DNA of 7,572 nucleotides. Source: Clostridiales bacterium. Its GTDB lineage: Bacteria; Bacillota; Clostridia; Lachnospirales; WQUN01. The notes below the pieces were generated by a model. That model ran no database searches. It was not told where the DNA came from and saw nothing but the letters and a program-made list of their open reading frames with translations. Where the stretch lies: contig JAISRJ010000297.1 in the NCBI GenBank assembly GCA_031273705.1, forward strand, positions 1 through 7,572. The letters run 5' to 3'. Positions 1 through 5,939 of this stretch are shown here, in pieces. Made by a program: the position numbers and the translations under genes. Numbering within the stretch: position 1 is the stretch's first letter; each line of letters opens with the position of its first letter.

Positions 1-79
1 TGACACATATAGTTTTACCTAACAAGTGTTTGACTGTTAGAACCGCCTCCGAACTATATTCATCTGTCAATGTACACAT
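1..79 (-). CDS. Unrecognised partial ORF running off the left edge
   Basis: A reading frame on the - strand stays open from position 139 to the window edge, with a TAA upstream of position 142. An ATG at 142-140 overlaps the -10 box of the promoter at 141-169, so it cannot be on that promoter's transcript. The first usable start is ATG at 79-77, or TTG at 82-80, with a weak AAGGT about 12 bases upstream. Only 26 codons are visible, beginning MCTLTDEYSSEAV. I do not recognise the product and see no domain. The main support is its place downstream of a near-ideal promoter. It may be a real gene continuing to the left, or a chance open frame. Confidence 0.3.
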   Translation of the reverse strand, partial: MCTLTDEYSSEAVLTVKHLLGKTICV

Positions 80-97
80 CAATCTGTTTCTACCTTT

Positions 98-109
98 GGC
101 AAATTTGCC
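98..109. promoter_or_regulatory. Perfect 12-bp palindrome, candidate operator
   Basis: GGCAAATTTGCC is a perfect dyad. It lies about 25-36 bases downstream of the expected transcription start of the leftward promoter and about 15-20 bases before the first usable start codon. A repressor site there could block transcription elongation. No regulator gene is visible in the window, so the role is a guess from position and symmetry. Confidence 0.3.
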
Positions 110-140
110 TATATAGTTATAGTGCGAGACTGACAAAGAC

Positions 141-169
141 ATAATAGCATATTTGTTCTGTTATGTCAA
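141..169 (-). promoter_or_regulatory. Strong sigma-70/sigma-A promoter directed leftwards
   Basis: Read on the - strand, TTGACA (169-164) is followed by exactly 17 bases and then TATTAT (146-141). This is a perfect -35 box, ideal spacing and a -10 box one base from TATAAT. Transcription would start near position 134 and run out of the window. A 17-bp tandem repeat lies directly upstream (169-202) and a perfect palindrome lies in the presumed leader (98-109), so the promoter may be regulated. The boxes are seen directly; activity is inferred. Confidence 0.6.
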
Positions 170-202
170 AGAATATTGATATCACAAGAATATTGATATT
201 AC
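169..202. repeat. 17-bp tandem direct repeat, two copies
   Basis: AAGAATATTGATATCAC (169-185) is followed immediately by AAGAATATTGATATTAC (186-202), 16 of 17 bases identical. The pair ends at the -35 box of the leftward promoter, overlapping it by one base, which is where an activator or iteron-type binding protein would sit. It could equally be a simple local duplication. Confidence 0.65.
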
Positions 203-204
203 GA

Positions 205-297
205 GTAATAACTGAAGATTATTATATTGGCACTGCAGGTACTGTTACAGCGGAGAACATCCGAAAGTACATTGAAAATCAAAGGGACGTTCGCTAA
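205..297 (+). pseudogene. tnpA: 3' remnant of IS200/IS605-family transposase TnpA
   Basis: The + strand frame ending in TAA at 295-297 encodes a 30-residue tail containing EDYYIGTAGTVT and NIRKYIENQ. This matches the usual end of IS200-type Y1 (HUH) transposases, where a glycine/tyrosine-rich strand (YF-V-TVG-V pattern) is followed by an amphipathic helix ending KYIENQ. In intact enzymes of about 130-150 residues this helix carries or borders the catalytic tyrosine. Nothing upstream in any frame resembles the HUH half of the protein, so only the 3' end survives and the fragment cannot be active. The right-end hairpin at 337-357 fits the same element. The family call rests on recognising a short stretch. 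Confidence 0.6.
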
Positions 298-372
298 TGT
301 TCTAGAAAACGCATATTTTATGGTTGAGCTTACATCCCCCGCCCACTAGAGGCGAGGTTTTACGCTCTGTTC
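298..372 (+). mobile_element. Probable right end of IS200/IS605-family element with hairpin
   Basis: About 40 bases after the TnpA stop is a hairpin: CCCCGCC (337-343), a 7-base loop and GGCGAGG (351-357). Six of seven pairs match, and TTTTA follows. The layout, a CATCCCCCGCC run, GC hairpin, then T-rich bases, is typical of subterminal hairpins at the right end of IS200/IS605 elements. Homology to a dehydratase gene starts at about 374, so the element end is placed near 372. No matching left end is visible. Confidence 0.5.
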
Positions 373-373
373 T

Positions 374-454
374 ATAAAATCTTGCTGTTGGTTTTATTAC
401 ACGAATCGCTTCAAGCATATTGACAACTCCTAAAGCGTTTATTTCGGCGGTCGT
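374..454 (-). pseudogene. gmd: Internal fragment of GDP-mannose 4,6-dehydratase-like gene
   Basis: The - strand reads TTAEINALGVVNMLEAIR followed by VIKPTARFY. This matches the extended-SDR segment of GDP-mannose 4,6-dehydratases (T-A-E/D-V-ALG-LR-LLEAIR...RFYQASTSE). Homology stops just after Phe-Tyr, before the conserved Ser-Thr-Ser-Glu motif, where the IS right end begins. It starts abruptly at the junction with the glycosyltransferase fragment. The frame stays open to a TAG at 304-302 but is no longer homologous. Only about 27 of roughly 330 codons remain, so it is a dead relic. Other sugar-nucleotide epimerases of the same fold are possible, but the RFY ending favours Gmd. Confidence 0.6.
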
Positions 455-702
455 AGTTTCTTTATATAATCGGCCATATCCTCAATATTATACGGATCGA
501 CAAAGATTGCGGCGTCACCTATTACTTCCGGTAGCGAGGCGGCGTTAGATACCACTGCAGGAGTTTCGCACGCCATAGCCTCCAAGGGCGGTAAGCCAAA
601 GCCCTCGTATAGTGAAGGAAAACAGAAACATATTGCCCCGTCAAGTAGGGCAGGTTTATCTTCGTCCGAAAAATTTTCGGTGATAAGGTCGTGCCTGAAA
701 AC
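439..702 (-). pseudogene. 3' fragment of family-4 (GT-B) glycosyltransferase
   Basis: The - strand frame ending in TAA at 441-439 encodes the C-terminal donor-binding half of a glycosyltransferase group 1 protein. It shows FSDEDKPALLDGA, then FPSLYEGFGLPPLEAMAC with the E-x7-E motif, then SNAASLPEVIGDAA and FVDPYN. These are the signature elements for nucleotide-sugar binding in mannosyl/rhamnosyltransferase-like enzymes of cell-surface polysaccharide synthesis. The first ~270 codons are missing: homology ends near 690 and the frame is closed by TAG at 723-721. The tail is also lost, because the last codons (KKLRPPK) run into the dehydratase fragment, which supplies the stop. No start codon or ribosome site is present. 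With the gmd relic it suggests a former polysaccharide cluster. Confidence 0.75.
690..702. repeat. 13-bp direct repeat, left copy
   Basis: CGTGCCTGAAAAC here matches CGTGTCTGAAAAC at 2338-2350 in the same orientation, 12 of 13 bases. This copy lies between the end of glycosyltransferase homology and the stop codon of the 704-2302 gene, so it marks a breakpoint. Confidence 0.55.
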
Positions 703-703
703 T

Positions 704-2302
704 TTACTTTCTGCCTTCTTCTAATTCCCGCAAGGCGGCGCTGGTACGAGCGACGCGCGGGTAAACCGTTCCGTCTTCGCGGGCTTTCTTCTTTATAACT
801 TCCAGTTCGATTTCTGTGCGTTTAGAAATAACACTGTTAACGTTAAACACATTGTGACTGTTATATAAGATAAGCGTGAATCTGTGCTTTTCCTCAAAAC
901 CCAGATCATCCAATCTTATGCCGGGATCTTTTTTTGGCAGCTTAGAAGTTTTAATGTTACTGTATTCGCTGAATGGACTTTTCGATATATCCGCAAAAAA
1001 ACTAAAATCCGGATTAGAAATAAAACAAAACTGATAGCATATCTCGGAGCAGAGTTGATATAGATTCATATTACCGGGCGATTCAATATTCTTCCAGATG
1101 GATTTATCGTCGGCAAGCCGGGCTTTTAATACATATATTACATGCCCCGATTCTTCTATTATACTAAACTCTCGTTTCAACCGCTCAAATTTTTCGGTGT
1201 CGCCGCCTTTTAGTATAAATGGCAGCTCGTCTGAACGAATATTTGTAGTCACCACGTTTCCGTCTCCGACATTAACTTCAAAATACTCCGCGCCTAGTTG
1301 CGTTAGTTGGTAAAAAGCCGCCGGCGCGTAAAGGGCGGTGACGGGCCCCTCGTCGTCTTCAAAAGTGTCCAAAAGATAATTAAGCTCATTAATAAACTCA
1401 AAAGGCAAGGTATACAGTGGCCGTATAAGCCTTAGATAATATCCGAATGGCGTTAAGAAGCATTTGTCAATCAGCAGACCCAGCAAAAATGTACTGGAAA
1501 TAACGGCGTTGTTAAGATCGTCTATAAACGGATCTATCTCGTCGTCTTCATCATCATATATATCTTGAATCTTAATACCCAAGATGCTGTAAATATGCTG
1601 GAAAACGTCGTCCATCGGAATGGGATCGACCAACAAGCTAAAAATACGTTCAGGTGTGAAATATAGTTCCGGCAGAGGGATCATTTCACTGATAAACGAC
1701 GCGGCGGATTCTATAGACGCCGAGACAATCATTCCGAATTGTTCTTTGCGCGGCTTTTCGCGCATTTTTTTATATCTGTTCGTGATTTGCGCGCGATTGG
1801 AATAAATCGACGGACTTTTTTCGATAAGCCCAAGCACGATCGCGATATTCATTAGATACTCTACATAAAATGAATCCCAAAGACTTAACTTATCCATTAA
1901 GGATTCAATATGTTTGTCCGCCAACATGTCGTCTTGGGAAAGTTCCACATCGGGTGTACAGGATTCCATAAAAATATTAAGATCGTCGATTATGGGATGA
2001 TTCTCAAGGGAATATTCCAATACGTCAAAAGTTATTTTTGCGCGAGAATTCCCCGCGAAACGCGCCACAGGCGCTAAAATCGCCGCCGGCTCTTTAGAGT
2101 TAGCTTTTTCGCGCGTTAAAACCATATTAGCCGGAGAGAGCAACGTATCTTCTATAAGCGCGGAATAATACCATCGCCTGTATATAGAGGAAAGATAATT
2201 TAGAATACGTGATTTTTTTCGGCGTTTGATTTCCCTGTAGGCAGAAAGAAATCTTTCGGCAAATATTTGATTAATTTCAGTAAGATTGTTATCATTACTC
2301 AT
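704..2302 (-). CDS. pRiA4b ORF-3-like (IS1096 TnpR family) domain protein
   Basis: This intact 532-residue protein has unknown function. Residues ~387-520 resemble the plasmid pRiA4b ORF-3-like family, also found as the IS1096 passenger protein TnpR. It has a Y-x-LKARL strand, an S-I-W-K-x-I-x-x-P segment, NMNLYQLC helix, LDDLGF-E-x-x-x-F-x-L-x-LY, and the closing YPRVA. The usual DFGD-W-H motif is replaced by LYNSHNVFNVN, so the domain is degenerate. Residues 1-380 are mostly helical-looking, with a basic N-terminal patch (IKRRKKSR, 25-32) and an acidic run (YDDEDDEIDPFIDD, 249-262); I recognise no family there. No signal peptide or membrane segment is evident, so it is probably cytoplasmic. 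The ATG at 2302-2300 has only a weak ribosome site. The gene is divergent from the peptidase gene, stands alone on its strand, and is flanked by 13-bp direct repeats beside a broken glycosyltransferase, which suggests recent arrival. Confidence 0.7.
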   Translation of the reverse strand: MSNDNNLTEINQIFAERFLSAYREIKRRKKSRILNYLSSIYRRWYYSALIEDTLLSPANMVLTREKANSKEPAAILAPVARFAGNSRAKITFDVLEYSLENHPIIDDLNIFMESCTPDVELSQDDMLADKHIESLMDKLSLWDSFYVEYLMNIAIVLGLIEKSPSIYSNRAQITNRYKKMREKPRKEQFGMIVSASIESAASFISEMIPLPELYFTPERIFSLLVDPIPMDDVFQHIYSILGIKIQDIYDDEDDEIDPFIDDLNNAVISSTFLLGLLIDKCFLTPFGYYLRLIRPLYTLPFEFINELNYLLDTFEDDEGPVTALYAPAAFYQLTQLGAEYFEVNVGDGNVVTTNIRSDELPFILKGGDTEKFERLKREFSIIEESGHVIYVLKARLADDKSIWKNIESPGNMNLYQLCSEICYQFCFISNPDFSFFADISKSPFSEYSNIKTSKLPKKDPGIRLDDLGFEEKHRFTLILYNSHNVFNVNSVISKRTEIELEVIKKKAREDGTVYPRVARTSAALRELEEGRK

Positions 2303-2331
2303 AAAGTTCTCGCTTTCGGGTAAGAGACTAT

Positions 2332-2436
2332 TTAGGGCGTGTCTGAAAACAGATCCTGGTTGGGTAGATTCTGACTGGATAGTTGGATAATATTTTCAGG
2401 TAAGTCCAGTATATCAGAAACGCGCGTTTGAGATCA
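2332..2436 (-). other. Short open frame in the divergent spacer, possible transposase tail
   Basis: Between a TGA at 2436-2434 and a TAA at 2334-2332, the - strand is open for 33 codons ending QNLPNQDLFSDTP. It has no start codon. The last codons overlap the 13-bp repeat GTTTTCAGACACG. A transposase C-terminus ending inside the terminal repeat of an IS5/IS1182-like element would look like this, but I cannot identify it as such. The 161-base spacer (2303-2463) shows no convincing promoter on either strand. Confidence 0.2.
2338..2350. repeat. 13-bp direct repeat, right copy
   Basis: CGTGTCTGAAAAC is preceded by GGG, giving a sequence reminiscent of terminal inverted repeats of IS5-type elements. 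It is the same-strand partner of the copy at 690-702, and the two bracket the 704-2302 gene. It starts 36 bases upstream of that gene's start codon. Confidence 0.55.
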
Positions 2437-2463
2437 ACAAATTTTCTAAAAAAGGAAATTCTC

Positions 2464-4866
2464 ATGAGTTTTATGTTAAAGGAAAAAAAAGACATTCCAA
2501 CGTTGGGCGAAGGTTCAAAAGGAACGCTGGTTAAACATATTAGCGGCGCGAAAGTATTACTGATAAAAACCGATGATGATAACCAAGTTTTTTCCGCGAA
2601 CTTTTTTAACGCGCCGGATAATAATCGAGGCGCGGCGCATGTATTGGAACATTGTCTGCTAACCGGCTCGCGAAAATACCCCGATAATCCCTTTGCGCGT
2701 CTGCGTAAGGGCGTACTCTGGACTTACCTTAACGCTCTTACTTATAAAGACAGAACACTTTTCCCCGCCGCGTCGCGAGATGAAACCTCTTTTCGCGAAA
2801 TGATTGATGTTTATATGGATGGAGTGATTCATCCTATCATAACCAAGCGAATATTTGAAGTGGAAAAACGTGCGGCGATAAGTGAGATGGAAACTTTTTA
2901 TAACGATACGTTTGAGCGCGCGAAGGCCGACGCATACGCTAAACTTTTTTTAGGCACTCCATATGCCTATAGTTCGGCGGGTATTCCGGAAGAAATGCGC
3001 AAACTTTCATATGAAGAAATAATAAATTTTTTCGATCGACATTACATACCGAATAACGCGCTGCTGTATCTTTATGGAAACGACCCCGAAAAATATTTAC
3101 CGATACTTGATATATATCTGAACGAATTGTTATCACTTGACCGCGCGGTGAGCGCCCGCGAATACGAGAGCCGAAATATACACGCAAAGGCGACCAGGGA
3201 TAGCACGTTTGAAAACCGTCATTTTGATAGGCGGTGGACGCGCGCCGGGGCCCCCCGCGTAATCTCTGACGAATCGGGCGGATGCACTTTTATTAATCTT
3301 GGGCTTTGGAACAGCTACGAAGAAGAGCTGATAATCCGCGCGGCGTTTATCGCCTTGCAAGAGGAGCTTTCATCCGCTAACGCGTGGTTGGATATAGAGA
3401 TACCTTTTGGGGTTATAGGATTTAAAACCGGCGGCGAAGAATTTTTTTGTGCCGTCGCCGATCTGATAGAGAATGGGAAAGTTAGATTTGGGAGGGCGTT
3501 GGACACTCTGGAATTAAGGTTGCGGGTAAATTACGCGCGGTATAAGCCCAGAGGATTGACTTACTTGATTGATATGCTGCCTAATTGGTTTATGTGCAAG
3601 AATCTTTTCGACAAATTTAACGGAGATTATATCGCTCGCTTGAAAGAAATGCCCTGGACCCGCGTATCTGATACGATTAATTTAAAAATTTCAGGTTCAA
3701 GCGCGCCGCCCCGCCCAGCGGGCGCCCATTCGCGCAAGGGAATGATTGCGGGCGCCAAACGCTCCCTTCCTTTTAGAAGTGGCGCGAAGCGCGGGATTGG
3801 TCGGAGTAAATTTCATTTTGCGCTTAGACGCCATGACATACAGACGTTTGGCGTTAGCTATACGCATTTGTTATTTGATACTCGCTTCATATCAAAAGAG
3901 AATTTTCCTGCTTTAGAAAAGGTTAAAAAGTGGTTTGAAAACCAATTGCGGGCTTTTTCTTACATCGGGGAGACTGCTTGCGTTCTGCAACAGTGCTTGC
4001 CAAAGCGCGCGCCGTTTTTTACTTTGCGTATCCGTACTTTTAAGCCGGATAAAATGTTGGATTTGATAGGCGATCTTATCGATACGCTGCTGAATGACCA
4101 AACTGATTTATCCGTCGATGTTTTAAAATCTCTTTTTTCCGTTAAAACAATGAGCGTACATTATGCCGGCAAACCGCCGAGTGAAAAAGCCTTAGAATCT
4201 TATACGGAAAAATTATCGACATCCACAGAAATATCATTTGATGTTTCATTTTATGGATACCAACAAGAATTTGTTCCGCGCGATTTGAAATTTATTGAAA
4301 CGAATTCTCCGGTCAGTGATATTGTGGTTAACATTCCTTTAGACGGTTCTTTTTTTGAATCAGATAAAAAATCGGCCGGCATGGCGGTAGCGGTCGCTGC
4401 CTTAACACATAATTATTTTTTTCCCTTAACGCGTGAAAGAGCCGGAACTTACGACGCGATCTGTCATATAGCGCAAGGATGTGTTATAATCAATTTGCTG
4501 AGCGTCGCGGATGTTACGGAGTGCGCCGAAATTCTTAAGCGGATGGGCGAATATGCGCTTATTGGCGAGAATTTGCGCGAATGTGTGATTAGCGCTCTTA
4601 ACGCCCTCTCTAATCCGCCTCATCCCGAAGATCAATTAATCGTTGAGATTGAGCGAATTTTGAATCATGGGGAACATTCGGACGCGCGGAGATATATCAG
4701 CGAAATAAAAAATTGTAGTGCGCGTGACGTAAACGAACAAGTGCGGACCCTATCCGATACATTAAAATATTCGGCTTGTCGTATCACGGGGTCACGGGAA
4801 AACTACGAGAGATTTAAAAATCGCTGGTTGATTGAAATAGAAAAAAGAACTAAGGAGGAAATATGA
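2464..4866 (+). CDS. PreP/Cym1-like M16C zinc metallopeptidase
   Basis: This is a probable zinc peptidase of the M16C (presequence protease) branch, which degrades peptides inside a closed two-half chamber. The inverted zinc motif H59-V-L-E62-H63 is intact (GAAHVLEHCLLTGSRKYP), and the third ligand is probably E141 in SEMETF. TYLNALTYKDRTLFPAASR, SYEEIINFFDRHYIPNNALLYLYG and the linker-helix region SYTHLLFDTRF are family hallmarks. In the C-terminal half, R657-x5-Y663 (RERAGTY) matches the substrate-binding R/Y pair. At 800 residues it is shorter than the ~970 usual. The segment between HPII (~126) and the third ligand is contracted, and residues 411-449 are a basic, low-complexity stretch not typical of the family. 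ATG 2464 is chosen because AAAGGAAA lies 5 bases upstream and no ribosome site serves the in-frame ATG at 2428. No signal peptide is seen, so it is probably cytoplasmic. The stop overlaps purM. Confidence 0.85.
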   Translation: MSFMLKEKKDIPTLGEGSKGTLVKHISGAKVLLIKTDDDNQVFSANFFNAPDNNRGAAHVLEHCLLTGSRKYPDNPFARLRKGVLWTYLNALTYKDRTLFPAASRDETSFREMIDVYMDGVIHPIITKRIFEVEKRAAISEMETFYNDTFERAKADAYAKLFLGTPYAYSSAGIPEEMRKLSYEEIINFFDRHYIPNNALLYLYGNDPEKYLPILDIYLNELLSLDRAVSAREYESRNIHAKATRDSTFENRHFDRRWTRAGAPRVISDESGGCTFINLGLWNSYEEELIIRAAFIALQEELSSANAWLDIEIPFGVIGFKTGGEEFFCAVADLIENGKVRFGRALDTLELRLRVNYARYKPRGLTYLIDMLPNWFMCKNLFDKFNGDYIARLKEMPWTRVSDTINLKISGSSAPPRPAGAHSRKGMIAGAKRSLPFRSGAKRGIGRSKFHFALRRHDIQTFGVSYTHLLFDTRFISKENFPALEKVKKWFENQLRAFSYIGETACVLQQCLPKRAPFFTLRIRTFKPDKMLDLIGDLIDTLLNDQTDLSVDVLKSLFSVKTMSVHYAGKPPSEKALESYTEKLSTSTEISFDVSFYGYQQEFVPRDLKFIETNSPVSDIVVNIPLDGSFFESDKKSAGMAVAVAALTHNYFFPLTRERAGTYDAICHIAQGCVIINLLSVADVTECAEILKRMGEYALIGENLRECVISALNALSNPPHPEDQLIVEIERILNHGEHSDARRYISEIKNCSARDVNEQVRTLSDTLKYSACRITGSRENYERFKNRWLIEIEKRTKEEI
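3720..3756. repeat. Palindromic GC-rich hairpin inside the peptidase gene
   Basis: GGCGCC (3721-3726) pairs with GGCGCC (3751-3756). Inside them, CATTC (3727-3731) pairs with GAATG (3740-3744) around an 8-base loop, leaving a 6-base bulge. It falls within the codons for the basic low-complexity linker (residues ~419-431), in a GC-rich patch that also holds GCGC-GAA-GCGC at 3782-3792. It could be an in-frame inserted palindromic element or simply local GC-rich drift. Confidence 0.4.
4853..4860 (+). promoter_or_regulatory. purM ribosome binding site within the peptidase gene end
   Basis: AAGGAGGA just before the ATATGA overlap is a near-complete Shine-Dalgarno sequence. It lies in the last codons of the peptidase gene, and the purM ATG (4863) overlaps that gene's TGA (4864-4866). 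Translation of the two is very likely coupled. Confidence 0.85.
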
Positions 4867-5939
4867 GCCAGACATATCGTTCGGCAGGTGTGGATGTAAA
4901 CGCGGGATATAACGCCGTACAATTGATAAAAAAGCGCGCCGCCGCCACAATGAGAGACGAGGTTTTTTCGGGGATAGGCGGGTTTAACGCAATGTTCTCC
5001 ATTGCCGCCGCGAAAAAGATGGAAGAACCTATGTTGGTTTCCGGTACGGATGGAGTAGGTACAAAACTAAAAGTTGCTTTTGTGATGGATAAACATGACA
5101 CTGTTGGTCAGGATTGCGTCGCTATGTGCGTAAATGATATTATTTGCAGCGGCGCGGAACCGTTGTTTCTTCTGGACTACATAGCTTGTGGAAAACTGGT
5201 CCCGTCTAAAATAGACGCTATTGTATGTGGAATTGCCGCCGGCTGCTCCTTGGCGGGCACCGCGTTAGTTGGGGGTGAGACGGCGGAAATGCCGGGATTT
5301 TATAAAGAATTTGAATATGACTTAGCTGGTTTTGTCGTTGGAATTGTGGATAAAGCCCGCGCGTTTAAAACAACCGACGTGCAAGTCGGCGACGCTTTGA
5401 TTGGAATAGCTTCAAACGGCGTTCACAGTAATGGATTTTCGCTGATACGCAAGATTATGAGGTTAAGCGAAAACAGCTTGGCGGAGTTTATTCAAACGCT
5501 TGGCACTACTTTGGGTGAGGAACTGCTTAAGCCAACGAGAATCTACGCTAAAACAATTCTTTCATTAAAGGATAAATTAAGGATTCACTCCGTTTCTCAT
5601 ATAACCGGCGGCGGATTTATTGAGAATATTCCCAGGATGTTACCCGCGGGCGATCGCCCGGGTGCGGCCGCTTTAATCCGCAGGGGTTCGTGGCGGATTC
5701 ATCCGATATTTGATATAATGCGCGCGACGGGTGATATACCCGAGGCGGAAATGTTTAATATCTTTAATATGGGTATAGGAATGGTAATGGCTGTAGCCGC
5801 GGAGGATGTTCAGACCGCGCTTTCCGCGCTGAAAAAATCGGGTGAACAGGCATATGTTATAGGGGAAGTTATTTCGGGGGACTCGGCGGCGGCACAAGAA
5901 TCGGTTGTTTATAAAAGCAAGGGCATATGTATATGCTAA
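4863..5939 (+). CDS. purM: Phosphoribosylformylglycinamidine cyclo-ligase (AIR synthetase)
   Basis: PurM closes the imidazole ring: FGAM + ATP gives AIR + ADP + phosphate, step 5 of de novo purine synthesis, in the cytoplasm as a homodimer. The 358-residue product is close to the usual ~345 and appears complete. Family motifs are in order: GIGGF (37-41), the nucleotide-binding GTDGVGTK (61-68), VNDI (90-93), GGETAEMPG (137-145), SNGVHSNGFSL (184-194), HITGGG (246-251) and FNMGIGM (301-307). The start is fixed by the strong AAGGAGG and by the ATGA overlap with the peptidase gene. The 3' end overlaps purN by 7 bases if purN starts at 5933. It is in an operon with purN and probably purD. No missing catalytic residue is seen. 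Confidence 0.97.
   Translation: MSQTYRSAGVDVNAGYNAVQLIKKRAAATMRDEVFSGIGGFNAMFSIAAAKKMEEPMLVSGTDGVGTKLKVAFVMDKHDTVGQDCVAMCVNDIICSGAEPLFLLDYIACGKLVPSKIDAIVCGIAAGCSLAGTALVGGETAEMPGFYKEFEYDLAGFVVGIVDKARAFKTTDVQVGDALIGIASNGVHSNGFSLIRKIMRLSENSLAEFIQTLGTTLGEELLKPTRIYAKTILSLKDKLRIHSVSHITGGGFIENIPRMLPAGDRPGAAALIRRGSWRIHPIFDIMRATGDIPEAEMFNIFNMGIGMVMAVAAEDVQTALSALKKSGEQAYVIGEVISGDSAAAQESVVYKSKGICIC

Noticed and set aside
169..202. CRISPR-like repeats
   Set aside because: Only two 17-bp copies with no spacer between them and no cas genes, so it is a tandem duplication.
1098..1313. 71-codon + strand open frame inside the 704-2302 gene
   Set aside because: It lies antisense to a long, coherent protein, has no family resemblance or ribosome site, and reads as a shadow frame. 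The same holds for the 61-codon + frame at 1620-1805 and for the - strand frames opposite the peptidase, purM, purN and purD genes.
2303..2463. Promoters in the divergent spacer
   Set aside because: Candidate boxes such as TTGGGT with GATAAT (20-base spacing) or TAAATA on the - strand lack a matching partner at 16-18 bases. The spacer must serve both genes, but I cannot place a promoter.
2428..2463. Upstream ATG at 2428 as peptidase start
   Set aside because: No ribosome site precedes it, and the 12 extra residues do not match the family, whereas AAAGGAAA is well placed for the ATG at 2464.
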